Below are positions 41,526 through 50,991 of a stretch of DNA of 64,000 nt, piece after piece. The translations under genes and the position numbers were made by a program. A model generated the notes under the pieces. The model searched no databases. It saw only the letters and a list, made by a program, of their open reading frames with translations, and had not been told where the DNA came from. The stretch's first letter is position 1; each line of letters opens with the position of its first letter. Source of the DNA: a virus; IMG/VR virus record IMGVR_UViG_3300044609_000960, positions 95,263 through 159,262 of that record; one strand, written 5' to 3'.

Positions 41526-42802
41526 TGCCACTTCCTACATACGACTACAAATCCACTCTCCTTGAAGATGTATTTGAGCCCATCCTCGATCCTTATTACC
41601 CGGTTGTCGTCTTTGATTTCAAGGTATATGCTCATGCCATTAATAAGTTTGCAGGATTGGCTTCTGAAGTTGCTAAAGACGAAGAAGAACTAAAGACAAT
41701 CATGAAGGCGATGTGGGCCTATAAGCTCAATCGTGGTCCTGATATGCTAAGTCCTTTCCCTTTTGTAGGGGTCGTGGTTGATGATCTTAAAGGCCAATTT
41801 ACTCCAGAGTTTGCTGAAGCATCTACAACTGGAATTGGATACTGGAGACATATTGAAGCCCATAAACTTTCCTTGGCCGAGTATAAAGGAGGTAGGGGAG
41901 AAAAAACCCCCTTCTTCTATATCACAGAGGCTGCTGGATACGAGTATATCCTCTCTAAAGGCTCTACTTTCCCCTATTTTGCAAAGGAGTTCTTTGAGGC
42001 GGATGATATTGCTGGGCATATCTGCAGACTGAGACGTAAAGCAAGGAAGAATACGACTCTAGCTCAGAGGCAAATCATCCTATCCACTGTGGATGGTGAC
42101 TGGCAAGGACTCGTTTCAGATCAAGATGATATTGTCTGGGCTAATACTGGCCCATGGTTACCTCGTCTCCGTTCTGAACGTGAAGTATGTGACTACTATC
42201 TCCGTAAAGAAAAACTAATCATCGACTCGGCGTACGGATGCTATACCGTAAAAGAAAAAGTAGGAGATGCAGGAGATAATCTCCTCCCAGGTACACCTTT
42301 ACGATTTTTTGATTTATACAATGAAGATTCTGAATGGCGTTTTACGAAAGAAGATACCAGTGCAATATCAAAAGTACTCAACTCCAATACTCCTTCGAAC
42401 AGGGAGGATCATCTATCTTCCGCGAAGAACTTCATCACATCGAGAGGGTTATTCTTACCTGAATTCGGAGAAACTCATGAGGATGAGAAAAAGTATTTCA
42501 TGGCAAAATCTGAAAAGATTAGGATTGAAAACTCGCATCCAGAACTTCGTGGGAAGAATAAAACGCTTTGTATGGCGTTAATAGATACAGAGGAGTCCTT
42601 TAACAAATGCGTAAAACTCGCTGTTGAACAAGAAGACATTAAAGAAAAAATAAAGAAACAAACTGAGGATATTGCTAAATGTAAAGAGATTGAGGATAAG
42701 AAATGTGAAAAGGAGCTCAGAGTAACTCTGAAGTCTTTAAAAGCATTAAAGGAATCCATTTCCAACGATATATCAAATTTGATTATCTCTCTAGACAACT
42801 GA
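41525..42802 (+). CDS. FEN/PIN-like 5'-3' exonuclease (T4 RNase H-like)
   Basis: 425 aa. Acidic active-site segments in the order of flap endonucleases: VVVFDFKVYAHA near residue 30, FFEADDIAGHICR near 160, ILSTVDGDWQGLVSD near 190, and KVGDAGDNLLPG near 245. The C-terminal 150 residues are helical and charged (long KEKIKKQTEDIAKCKEIE coiled region) and may contact partners. It probably removes RNA primers or degrades DNA. Coupled to the ThyA-family gene, and followed by a composite promoter/terminator. Confidence 0.78.
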   Translation: MPLPTYDYKSTLLEDVFEPILDPYYPVVVFDFKVYAHAINKFAGLASEVAKDEEELKTIMKAMWAYKLNRGPDMLSPFPFVGVVVDDLKGQFTPEFAEASTTGIGYWRHIEAHKLSLAEYKGGRGEKTPFFYITEAAGYEYILSKGSTFPYFAKEFFEADDIAGHICRLRRKARKNTTLAQRQIILSTVDGDWQGLVSDQDDIVWANTGPWLPRLRSEREVCDYYLRKEKLIIDSAYGCYTVKEKVGDAGDNLLPGTPLRFFDLYNEDSEWRFTKEDTSAISKVLNSNTPSNREDHLSSAKNFITSRGLFLPEFGETHEDEKKYFMAKSEKIRIENSHPELRGKNKTLCMALIDTEESFNKCVKLAVEQEDIKEKIKKQTEDIAKCKEIEDKKCEKELRVTLKSLKALKESISNDISNLIISLDN

Positions 42803-42820
42803 CCAGATCCATCCTATAAT
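42792..42820 (+). promoter_or_regulatory. Sigma70 promoter overlapping terminator
   Basis: TAGACA, 17-nt spacer, TATAAT; the -35 is within the coding end of the FEN-like gene and the -10 abuts the terminator stem. Confidence 0.7.
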
Positions 42821-42841
42821 AGTCCCCTAGGGACTTTTTTT
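42821..42841 (+). terminator. Intrinsic terminator after FEN-like gene
   Basis: AGTCCC-CTA-GGGACT stem-loop followed by a seven-T run, then CTTT and the next ATG at 42846. Confidence 0.85.
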
Positions 42842-42845
42842 CTTT

Positions 42846-44687
42846 ATGGCAGCAGAATCTAAAAAACAAGGACATTCTTCCGCAAAGGAGACTCTTGGGG
42901 TCAAGGGTCCATCGAAGATGTATAAGTCGATTCTAGCCTGGTTGGAGAATAAAGGCTATCATCTTCGTTTTGATTACAATGCTAAACTTCAAAGCTTCCA
43001 CTCTCTCTACGAAGAACATGATCCTTCTATGGATCCTATGGCGCCGAAAAGTGTCCGGTATCCCAAGTGGTTCCAGTTTTTGGTACCAGCTTCTGAATAT
43101 CGCCTTGAAGCCGCCCAAGACCTAATTCTTGATGAAACCTGTATTGAGGAGATCGGCGCAGAAGAGCAAGAGTTTGCTGTCCCACTCTTCATCTATCGCA
43201 GTGGTCGGAGTAGTGAGATCACTGACCATGTTTTAGGACTGGAGAATCTCAAGGCCCTTCGGCATAAGAAGATGGGCGGTGGACAATATAAACTTGGTAT
43301 TGCCCACTCACCCAATAAGAATGAAGGTAACAAGAGGGCTATTGAAGAGACCTACGCGTATGTCCCTGAGAAGGATTGGTTTGCCGAAGAGCTTCAAGAA
43401 TTGACCTTCGAAGATATCGTAAAAATCTTCCCATACCACGAAGCTCAGATGGTAAAACTTATCATCGGCCGAGCATGCGTTGGCAGGAGTGGATCTGCTC
43501 ATCCAGGCACTAATGAGATAATCGAGCATGGGTTTCGTAAGGCTGGGGTGGTGATTGGTGAACCAGGTGTCGGTAAGACAATTACCCTCAATGGTATTCT
43601 CAATGCAATGAAATACGTGGGGTATGATGTTTCTGCCATGGGAGACTTTGGTTCCCGCTTCAATCAAGGTTCGGTTATCACATCCCACCTCGCGTATAAT
43701 GACGACCTTACACTTGAGAGTCTTGAGAAGATGCTCAAGGCTCATAGCTTCAAGTCCGTGGTTACTGGAGGGACAGAGAAGATCGAGAATAAGGGCACAG
43801 ATGCAGTAGAAGTTGTGGCCAACACTGTCATTCTTGCAAACTGTAATGAATGGAAGCCGGAGATTACCTATAGCCTTGATAGTGGGGCTATTAGTCGCTT
43901 AGCTCCCATCTCTACATATCGCCTCTTTGAACTTGAAGAGATGTCCACAGAGGAAGGTCATGACATCCACCCCGGTTCTCATATCCGCTGGTTATGTGAG
44001 AAATACGATACCGACCCCATGTCCCTCTATCTCCGGGTTCTCCGAGACTGCACAGACTTCTTCCTGTCGAAATGCAACGATGCAGAAGACGTCCACTTCT
44101 ATTCTGAGTCTCTTCTGCCTTATATGCGGATTCAGATCCACAAGAACTCTCTCGAGTGCTTCATTCGATTTGGTTTCCTAGCGTATGCCATCCGTCAACG
44201 CAGAGCAGAAGGCAATTGGCTCCCTGAACTTACCTTGGGTTCTCTCGCTGAGATCCTTGAATCCACCCGATTCTTGATGATTGACAAGAGAGCAGATAAG
44301 TTCCGCAATCTACTCAAGGATGATTGGAATGAGCGTAATCGGTCTCAATGGCATCCTTACTGGGCCCAGAGGAAACTTCTTATTACTTCTATCGACAAAG
44401 CCTATGAGATCTTTAATAATTATCGCAATGATAAGGATGTGGCATTGACCACCGAGAACGTATTCGATGTCCTCCGTCTCCGTGATGGTTTCTCAATGGG
44501 TAAGAAGATGACGCACATCGTCAGAACCTGGGAGATGGTGAAAGGCGAGAAGAATAAGATCTATGAGTTGGCAAAGAAGGTTGTTTCAAACATGACAGAA
44601 GAGGAACTAGAGCCTATCTACGATGATAAAACTCGGGCAAATGTGGAATGGATTTACAGTCCTGATTACGATCCTCAAAAAGTGTGA
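42846..44687 (+). CDS. SF3-like replicative helicase/AAA+ ATPase
   Basis: 613 aa. Central NTPase with Walker A GEPGVGKT (about 238-245), an acidic Walker B-like LAYNDDLTLESL near 280, and a sensor/motif C VILANCNEW near 335, followed by an Arg-containing SRLAPISTYRL. The layout and its position directly before a PrimPol-type primase resemble SF3 or D5-type phage helicases. The N-terminal 200 residues may bind DNA or the primase. It has a dedicated promoter inside the upstream terminator. Confidence 0.75.
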   Translation: MAAESKKQGHSSAKETLGVKGPSKMYKSILAWLENKGYHLRFDYNAKLQSFHSLYEEHDPSMDPMAPKSVRYPKWFQFLVPASEYRLEAAQDLILDETCIEEIGAEEQEFAVPLFIYRSGRSSEITDHVLGLENLKALRHKKMGGGQYKLGIAHSPNKNEGNKRAIEETYAYVPEKDWFAEELQELTFEDIVKIFPYHEAQMVKLIIGRACVGRSGSAHPGTNEIIEHGFRKAGVVIGEPGVGKTITLNGILNAMKYVGYDVSAMGDFGSRFNQGSVITSHLAYNDDLTLESLEKMLKAHSFKSVVTGGTEKIENKGTDAVEVVANTVILANCNEWKPEITYSLDSGAISRLAPISTYRLFELEEMSTEEGHDIHPGSHIRWLCEKYDTDPMSLYLRVLRDCTDFFLSKCNDAEDVHFYSESLLPYMRIQIHKNSLECFIRFGFLAYAIRQRRAEGNWLPELTLGSLAEILESTRFLMIDKRADKFRNLLKDDWNERNRSQWHPYWAQRKLLITSIDKAYEIFNNYRNDKDVALTTENVFDVLRLRDGFSMGKKMTHIVRTWEMVKGEKNKIYELAKKVVSNMTEEELEPIYDDKTRANVEWIYSPDYDPQKV

Positions 44688-44711
44688 GGGGGGTACTTTG
44701 TGACAATATGT

Positions 44712-44727
44712 GAAGAGGGGCCTCTTC
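44712..44727 (+). terminator. Short hairpin after helicase gene
   Basis: GAAGAGG/CCTCTTC arms with a minimal loop; no clear U-run. Weak terminator or processing site. Confidence 0.4.
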
Positions 44728-44740
44728 GAATCTTATTCTC

Positions 44741-44749
44741 TGATAAAAT
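44741..44749 (+). promoter_or_regulatory. Extended -10 promoter before primase
   Basis: TGATAAAAT, 6 nt before the ATG at 44756. A start from here would give a leaderless or very short-leader mRNA. Confidence 0.45.
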
Positions 44750-44755
44750 TAACTC

Positions 44756-45745
44756 ATGACAAAGATCTCCGCTTCTATCTCTCTTGACTCTGAACAGTGG
44801 GACCATAAGCCCTCCTCAAAGCTCCAGTATGGCTCTGAGGTTGATAAGTTCGGCAATCCTAAGACCGAGGTTAGGGTCATTGGCGCCCGCCTCGGCTCGT
44901 CTATCGATGAGGTAACACCAAAGTCCTTGGCCCGATTCATCTCCCGTGGTCAGACCTGGAGTCCCTTTGTGTTCAATGTCTGTCCTAATTGGAAACGTCC
45001 GCGAAGGGTCGAAGGACTCTTCAAGAGTTGCCAAGTCTTTGCTATCGACTTCGACAATGGAGAATCCACTGAGGAGATCCAACTTCGCGCGGCTGAACTA
45101 GGTCTAAAGTTTTCTATCATCCACAATAGCTTTAGCTCTACTCCAGAGTTTCCTAAGCATCGGGGGATTATCTTTGCAGACACAGAGGTAACCGATTTTG
45201 ACAAAGCCAAAAAAATCTCTACCGGATTGGCATATGCCTTCGATGGGGATAAGCAATGCATTGATGTTGCTCGGTTATATTTTGGCTCAACTTCAGGTAG
45301 TATTATTTCTGTTGAGGCTGAATATTGCGCTAAGGTTGCTGATCTGGAAAAGATCGCTGAGGCAGTTAATGCAGAACAATATCTGACAAAGTCCGAAAGG
45401 AATGTTGCCAAGCCAGAAGGATCGGAGTGGGGTGATGCTAAACTCCAACGTAAGATTCTTGGGGGATTGACATCTGCCAAACGTTCGTATGTTAAGAGGA
45501 AAGTACTCGGTATCCTCAAGGATGTAGAGACATTCGATGGTAAGAAAGGATCTAGATATGAATGTGTATGGAGGAATGCATCGAGATTGGCAAGGATGCC
45601 GGAGGTGGTAGGGAGTGCCGCTTATCAATGGATGATAGAGAGCATCGAGAAGAACCCGTACTTCTCTGATTGGGAATGGGACGCCGGGAATGTAGTTATT
45701 AGCGCAATCCAATGGAGTTCCGATCACGCAGACGATCCAGTTTAA
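44756..45745 (+). CDS. PrimPol/AEP-type primase
   Basis: 329 aa. Archaeo-eukaryotic primase signature: VFAIDFDNGES (DxD metal site, about residues 97-101), SFSSTPEFPKHRGIIF (candidate s-x-H nucleotide site) and DVARLYFGSTSGS near 180. The C-terminal third is a helical domain. With the SF3-like helicase immediately upstream it forms a primase-helicase pair of the phage/plasmid type. It would prime phage DNA synthesis. Confidence 0.78.
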   Translation: MTKISASISLDSEQWDHKPSSKLQYGSEVDKFGNPKTEVRVIGARLGSSIDEVTPKSLARFISRGQTWSPFVFNVCPNWKRPRRVEGLFKSCQVFAIDFDNGESTEEIQLRAAELGLKFSIIHNSFSSTPEFPKHRGIIFADTEVTDFDKAKKISTGLAYAFDGDKQCIDVARLYFGSTSGSIISVEAEYCAKVADLEKIAEAVNAEQYLTKSERNVAKPEGSEWGDAKLQRKILGGLTSAKRSYVKRKVLGILKDVETFDGKKGSRYECVWRNASRLARMPEVVGSAAYQWMIESIEKNPYFSDWEWDAGNVVISAIQWSSDHADDPV

Positions 45746-45747
45746 AA
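45740..45747 (+). promoter_or_regulatory. Late-type promoter motif GTTTAAAA
   Basis: One-base variant containing the primase TAA stop, 21 nt before the ATG at 45769; followed by TAGAATATAGAGGG. Confidence 0.5.
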
Positions 45748-45768
45748 TAGAATATAGAGGGTCATAGA

Positions 45769-46029
45769 ATGAATTTTGCAAATATAAGTTTTGGATCTAA
45801 TCTTAATTTTTCTAAAGGACGGATAGATTTAGGAGAAGAATTTTTTAAAAAAGATTCTGCTAATTCTGGGAAGTTGGGAATAGAAGCATTTAAAGGTAAT
45901 TTAAATGTATCAGATATTAAATTCCCATCAAATGCCCCGATGTTTGAAAATGTATTTAAAGAATCCCCTATTGTATCCGCTCCTCCTACCCCTCCATCCA
46001 CTCGTCCGTATATCTGGAAATATCAATAA
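45769..46029 (+). CDS. Small virion-module protein, unknown
   Basis: 86 aa, Asn/Phe/Ser-rich, ending in a Pro-rich tail (APPTPPSTRPYIWKYQ). A GAGGG ribosome-binding tract and a late promoter motif precede it. It is the first gene of the tube/tape-measure region; its low complexity suggests a small structural or tail-assembly protein. Confidence 0.55.
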   Translation: MNFANISFGSNLNFSKGRIDLGEEFFKKDSANSGKLGIEAFKGNLNVSDIKFPSNAPMFENVFKESPIVSAPPTPPSTRPYIWKYQ

Positions 46030-46037
46030 TAATTAGG

Positions 46038-46045
46038 GTTTAAAG
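46038..46045 (+). promoter_or_regulatory. Late-type promoter motif GTTTAAAG
   Basis: Perfect octamer, 27 nt before the ATG at 46073, followed by ACAATATAGATATAG. Confidence 0.65.
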
Positions 46046-46072
46046 ACAATATAGATATAGCTTTAATTCCCA

Positions 46073-47887
46073 ATGCCGGGCCGTGACGAACTATTACAAC
46101 AGAATAGATCCGCGGTTAAGGCTAGGATAGAATCAGCCGGGGAGGAGGCGTCGACTGGAGGCCAAAAGCCTGTCTACTCCTCCCATCGCAGTCTTTTAGG
46201 GGGTAATTTAGATGTTGCCTCGGCATTGGAGAGTATTGAATTTGCAATCAAGGGTCCTCTCGGTGATGGTGCATTACGTAACTCAGTAGCTTATATACGG
46301 TATTGGAATAGACCTGGGAGCAAATCAACTGCGGAGAACTCTGCCCAGATCATAGATGCTACTCAAATCGATCCGGCATTAGATCCTCAGTTACAAACCG
46401 CAGAACAATTAGCCAATGCGTGGTATGATGGCGGTGAACTTCCAGATAATACTACTATAGAATATAGTACCTCCTTACCAGGTGAGGCTGATGCAACTGA
46501 TTGGTATACAGTAAATACTGGAGTAGAAAGAGATGAGGATGGAAATATAATCCGTGGAATAAGCCAGACAGTCTTTGCTTCGCCTAATACCGATCGACAA
46601 AAGGCTCTTTCTCAAGAAATACCTACAACTAGAACTTATTCTGGAGATCCTAGGGCAATTATAGTTGCAGATACCGAGCAGATCGGTGGAGGAGGCAGAG
46701 GATCTAGGGTTGCTGATCAGCAGATCGGACAAGTTAAACCTGCAAATCCTAACGGATTTGTAAATACCGTCTCAAGAACAGGAAGAAGTGTATTAGGCCT
46801 TCCACCTGGACAGATAGGATATACAGGTCAAGCTGGAGGAGCCCAAGGAGGCAAAGCTGCTCTTGCTTCAGGTGGTACATTAACCAAGGGCATGTGGCAG
46901 TTCCTCTTCAATCCCTCTGAGTTGGAGATTGAGGCCGGACCTGAATTCCGAACGGCAGAAACCTGGGGGGTTAGTGATAAAGCAAACTCCGGCCAACCAC
47001 TCAACTGGAGCCATAATAAAAATACTCAACTCAAGTTTAATTCTGTGCTTCTCAATGGATATGTATTTGGACGCAAGGTAGAAGAACTGGAGCAGGGTAT
47101 CTTTGAGCTCTTTATGGCTAGAGATGGAGAGGGTCAGGCTGGACCTCCTATCCTTGAGTTTGTATGGGGAAAGAGAGTGTTTGGCCCATGTGTGATTAAG
47201 GATATCTCCATTAAAGAAAAGATGTGGGATGAGGGGATGGTTGTTAATGCAGAACTATCCTTTACCCTTGAGCAGATTCCTGAATGGACGATTAATGACG
47301 GATATGTGGATGTGGCTAGACCCGGCCGGATTCCTATGGTCTATGATGCCACTGAATCCGGTCCTGTTGGCGTAGGAAGCACAGTGCCTCCAGGCGCGTC
47401 TCCAGATGCTAAGTCTCCAGATCAAAAATCTCAAAAACCCCAACCCCAGTCTCAAGGAGTATTAAGTGAAAGAGTCTGTGAAAGGGCCTATTATTATACT
47501 GGGTTATTCACCCAATTTAGAACAAGAATGAAGAATATAGGAGGATTTTTAAACCTTGGCAGTTATTCTGAGTATGGAAGAATCATGACAGAGTTCCAAA
47601 TAAAATATCAAGATGCTATTCAAGAATTAGGTAGCGATTTTGATAATCCTTCTCAGGCGAAAATATTATATCAAACAATACAAAATATAGTAGATCCTAA
47701 CAGAGGTTTAATTGCTACGGATATTGAAAATAGACTTACGCCCATTATACAAAAAGCAATTAATAAAGCTGGTGCTATATATAATAGCCCAACTAAATGT
47801 CCCTCTACAAGAGGTTCTACGGTACAACCGGAAAGAAATGGAACCCGTGGTGTAAATACTAGATTATCCACTCCCCTCAATTTATAA
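46073..47887 (+). CDS. Tail/baseplate protein with CIS tube-like domain
   Basis: 604 aa. Residues about 275-405 carry the pattern WQFLFNPSELEIEAGPEF, LNWSHNKNTQLKFNSVLLNG, VEELEQGIFELF, GPPILEFVWGKRVFGPCVI, VVNAELSFTLEQIPEW, that of contractile-injection-system tube/gp53-like adaptor proteins. N-terminal 270 residues are polar; the C-terminal 170 are helical after a Pro/Gln-rich linker. It immediately precedes the tape measure gene (14-nt gap), as expected for a hub or tube adaptor. Confidence 0.72.
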   Translation: MPGRDELLQQNRSAVKARIESAGEEASTGGQKPVYSSHRSLLGGNLDVASALESIEFAIKGPLGDGALRNSVAYIRYWNRPGSKSTAENSAQIIDATQIDPALDPQLQTAEQLANAWYDGGELPDNTTIEYSTSLPGEADATDWYTVNTGVERDEDGNIIRGISQTVFASPNTDRQKALSQEIPTTRTYSGDPRAIIVADTEQIGGGGRGSRVADQQIGQVKPANPNGFVNTVSRTGRSVLGLPPGQIGYTGQAGGAQGGKAALASGGTLTKGMWQFLFNPSELEIEAGPEFRTAETWGVSDKANSGQPLNWSHNKNTQLKFNSVLLNGYVFGRKVEELEQGIFELFMARDGEGQAGPPILEFVWGKRVFGPCVIKDISIKEKMWDEGMVVNAELSFTLEQIPEWTINDGYVDVARPGRIPMVYDATESGPVGVGSTVPPGASPDAKSPDQKSQKPQPQSQGVLSERVCERAYYYTGLFTQFRTRMKNIGGFLNLGSYSEYGRIMTEFQIKYQDAIQELGSDFDNPSQAKILYQTIQNIVDPNRGLIATDIENRLTPIIQKAINKAGAIYNSPTKCPSTRGSTVQPERNGTRGVNTRLSTPLNL

Positions 47888-47901
47888 AGAAAAGATAATC
47901 C

Positions 47902-50900
47902 ATGGCAACTTCATCAATAATCCTAGATATACGGGCTAATACACAGAGAGCTCTTAGTGAGTTCAAAACGTTCTCATCCCAACTCGATAATAAATTCCTA
48001 GTATCTGGACTTAAACTCGATGTAGTTCGCAATGCGCTTTCCCAAATCAACCGTGAGTTTCAAAAGAGCCTAGGGGAGCAAGGACTAGCCTCAGCGCAAT
48101 CTCTTAAAGCCGCAGAGAACCAAGCCGCGATCCTAACCAATATCTATGCTGGATTCAGCAAAACTGCATCTGGTCGTATTGTCGAGGACTTTTCATCGGC
48201 TCTTAATATAGTAGCCACAAGAACCGGATCTACGGTTTCTGATATTCAGAAAACCTTAGCAGTATCACCCTATCTTTCTAGGGATTTGTCGCAAGGTATT
48301 AGACAGAATATCCTTGTAGATATTCAAAATCTCCAAACCGCTGCTCGTAGAGCCGGACTTGGAGGCAACACCGCTGACATTCTTAATAAGTTCCTAACTG
48401 GGCAGACAGGTGGCCAAGAGCTCCAAGAATCTGGGGATACACTCTCCAAGATGCTTGGTGCGGAGCTAAGTAGAGTTGGTGGTGGAGTTGGTACAGAGAC
48501 AATGTCTCTCTCCGAAAGAACAAGGATTCTCCGCGCCGCCCTAGCAAATATAGACATTGAGGGATTTGCCAAAGAAACTGGTGGATTTAGGGCCGTATTA
48601 GAACAATTCTCGGCATCTCTCTTCAATCCAAAGGCCGGCCTTCTTGGCGCAATGAGGGAGTTCGTCTTAAAGACCGGCGAGGCTCCAACTACTATTTTTA
48701 AAGAAACTACAAAACTTTTTGAGAGTATCTTTGGTGAAGAAGGATTTATTAAAACTCTGAGTAGAGAACTCGCTAAAGCATTTGGTCTTAGGGGCGAAGA
48801 CACAGCCATAAGATTCTTAGGCAGAGGGATTCGGTTTATTACCAATCTCATCAATGGTGCTAAAAATCTAATCGATGATATCCTTAATACTCCAATAGTC
48901 CGTAAAGTTGTAGAGATAATTAGGTCAGCTTTTGATGGTATTGTAGGATTTTTAAGGAAGCTTGAAGGTATTGCCAATAACCCTCCAGACTTCCCAGATA
49001 TCTCAAAGGAGAGTATCCAGACATTTATCCGAGATATCGGGGAAAACGTACGTGGATTCTTACGTAAAGTAGGAGCATTTATTCGCGGAGAGGATATTTC
49101 CGATGAGGCAAATACCGGGGCATCAATTGTTGGTACAATAGTCGATGAGGCTGGTAAAACCATGCTCACCTTCTTCAAGGAAGTTGGTGATGCCTTATTA
49201 GCTAAAACCGGCACCATTGCCCTTGAACTTGCTAAAGTCCTTCCAGGAACCATTGCCGGGGTTATTGCCAAAGGACTAACCGGAGCAGGAGGGATTACAG
49301 GATTTATACTTTCGGCCCTTGGGGTAGGAGGACTGGGACTAGGTGCCTCAAGAGCCTTTGGCGGATTTAGGAGAGGTGTTCTTGCTGGAGAAGGTGGGGT
49401 TCCAGGCGCTATAAATAGATTCTTAGGTTCTCCTGTTGGCCCATTAAGACCAAGAGCTAGAGTCACTGGAAGTGGCCGAACACGTGGAGGCGGAGGTGGA
49501 AGAAGAACCGGAGAGGTTTCTCCTCCTGACTTAGATGATCTACTCAGTTCAATTAGAAATGAGGATGGGGCTCCTACACAAACATCTTATAGAAGGGGGC
49601 TTAGAGATAGAATCAGAGATAGATACTCAAGAACAATTGCTCCGAGATCACAATGGCCAAGGCCAGGACAAAATCTTGAATTACTTGCCCGTAGAAAAGC
49701 AATAACTGAGGGTAGAATCACTCCCTCAACCTCTGTATTAGCAGGCACTATAAGTGAGTTATTGACTCCAGAAGAAATTCTGTCGCAATATTCCCGGCCA
49801 GGCACAAAGATCAATAGATATAATACAATGTTCAAATCTATTGATATGCCAGATCAATATCTCACTCAAGCTGGCCCTCTTCCCCTCGAGTCAGCCGAAC
49901 CTTGGACAATGGCCGAAGGAGCATATCAGCCATATATGGGTGAAGTAAATCCGGCTGTAACTGAAAGGAAAGACTTTCTTACCAATCAACGTAGACAGGG
50001 ATTAATCGAAGAAGCAGCCTTTAGAAGAAAGATTAGAAGTAGACAAAGTGTAAGACAAAGATTTGCTCAAAGATATGGTCGTGGTGCGCTTTTAAGAACG
50101 CAAATGGGAAGATTAGGACGTGGTGGAGTACCCAATGTGCCCGGCGGGAAGTTTGGTCTTGCCATGACTGCACTTGGGTTGGGTGCAATGGCTCTCGACG
50201 CTGGGCAATCTCAAGCAGGACAAGATGAATTTGGACAAGAAATCCCTCAACCTAAAGTAGGAACGGGAGCTGCTTGGGGTTCTGTTGGTATGGGAGTTAC
50301 TCAAGGAGCATTAGCCGGTTCAGCTTTAGGCCCATGGGGCGCGGCGATTGGTGGAGTTATTGGTGGTGGAATATCTCTGATGGATAAAGGTGTCAGAGAT
50401 GCTATAGGAAAATCATTGAGAGACTTTGGATCTAATGCGCTTAAATGGGGTGGTGAATTAGCCGAAGGACTAAAATCCAACATATTTAAAGGATTTGAAA
50501 CTATCAAAAACTTTGCAAAGGGAATAGACTGGAAGCAAAGAATCTTAGATATTGTATTCCCCGGCAGATCTTTGCTGAGAATGGGAGCGGAAAGAGTTGG
50601 TTTGGAGAGAAGTGGACGAAACTCCGGCTTTGGGGCTAATGTTAAAAATTGGCTTGCTAATATTCTAGGCCTTAAAGAAGTAGGTGGCCCCGTAATAAGA
50701 GGTGCTTCCTATATCGTGGGAGAAAGAGGTCCTGAGATTTACACACCTGGAGAAACTGGCACTATATCCTCTAATAGAGAGCTGAATTCTCTTATTTCTG
50801 GGGCTCAAAAAAATAAACCTATTAGTTCCTTAGATGGTGGAGGTGCAGTATTTAACATTACTATTAATGCCACCGGCTTAGCAGGTAATGATATTGCTGC

Positions 50901-50991
50901 TGCAATCCAACCTGCTGTTATGCAAGTACTGGACACCGCGTGGAGTAGATCTAACTCCAACATCGTAACAAGAGGAGCAACAATAATCTAA
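47902..50991 (+). CDS. Tape measure protein
   Basis: 1029 aa. N-terminal helical/coiled region (IILDIRANTQRALSEFKTF). A hydrophobic segment near residues 445-480 (PGTIAGVIAKGLTGAGG, FILSALGVGGLGLGA) is followed by an Arg-rich unstructured stretch. A second glycine-rich hydrophobic patch lies near 800-830 (GSALGPWGAAIGGVIGGG). The C-terminal GGPVIRGASYIVGERGPEIYTPG is the usual tape-measure ending. It sets tail length and probably forms the DNA channel. It overlaps the gp25 gene by 1 nt (TAATG). Confidence 0.9.
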   Translation: MATSSIILDIRANTQRALSEFKTFSSQLDNKFLVSGLKLDVVRNALSQINREFQKSLGEQGLASAQSLKAAENQAAILTNIYAGFSKTASGRIVEDFSSALNIVATRTGSTVSDIQKTLAVSPYLSRDLSQGIRQNILVDIQNLQTAARRAGLGGNTADILNKFLTGQTGGQELQESGDTLSKMLGAELSRVGGGVGTETMSLSERTRILRAALANIDIEGFAKETGGFRAVLEQFSASLFNPKAGLLGAMREFVLKTGEAPTTIFKETTKLFESIFGEEGFIKTLSRELAKAFGLRGEDTAIRFLGRGIRFITNLINGAKNLIDDILNTPIVRKVVEIIRSAFDGIVGFLRKLEGIANNPPDFPDISKESIQTFIRDIGENVRGFLRKVGAFIRGEDISDEANTGASIVGTIVDEAGKTMLTFFKEVGDALLAKTGTIALELAKVLPGTIAGVIAKGLTGAGGITGFILSALGVGGLGLGASRAFGGFRRGVLAGEGGVPGAINRFLGSPVGPLRPRARVTGSGRTRGGGGGRRTGEVSPPDLDDLLSSIRNEDGAPTQTSYRRGLRDRIRDRYSRTIAPRSQWPRPGQNLELLARRKAITEGRITPSTSVLAGTISELLTPEEILSQYSRPGTKINRYNTMFKSIDMPDQYLTQAGPLPLESAEPWTMAEGAYQPYMGEVNPAVTERKDFLTNQRRQGLIEEAAFRRKIRSRQSVRQRFAQRYGRGALLRTQMGRLGRGGVPNVPGGKFGLAMTALGLGAMALDAGQSQAGQDEFGQEIPQPKVGTGAAWGSVGMGVTQGALAGSALGPWGAAIGGVIGGGISLMDKGVRDAIGKSLRDFGSNALKWGGELAEGLKSNIFKGFETIKNFAKGIDWKQRILDIVFPGRSLLRMGAERVGLERSGRNSGFGANVKNWLANILGLKEVGGPVIRGASYIVGERGPEIYTPGETGTISSNRELNSLISGAQKNKPISSLDGGGAVFNITINATGLAGNDIAAAIQPAVMQVLDTAWSRSNSNIVTRGATII

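Noticed and set aside
48324-49466. 380-codon open frame opposite the tape measure gene
   Set aside because: Pro/Ser-rich antisense translation of a tape-measure gene with Gly/Ala-rich codons; no supporting signals.
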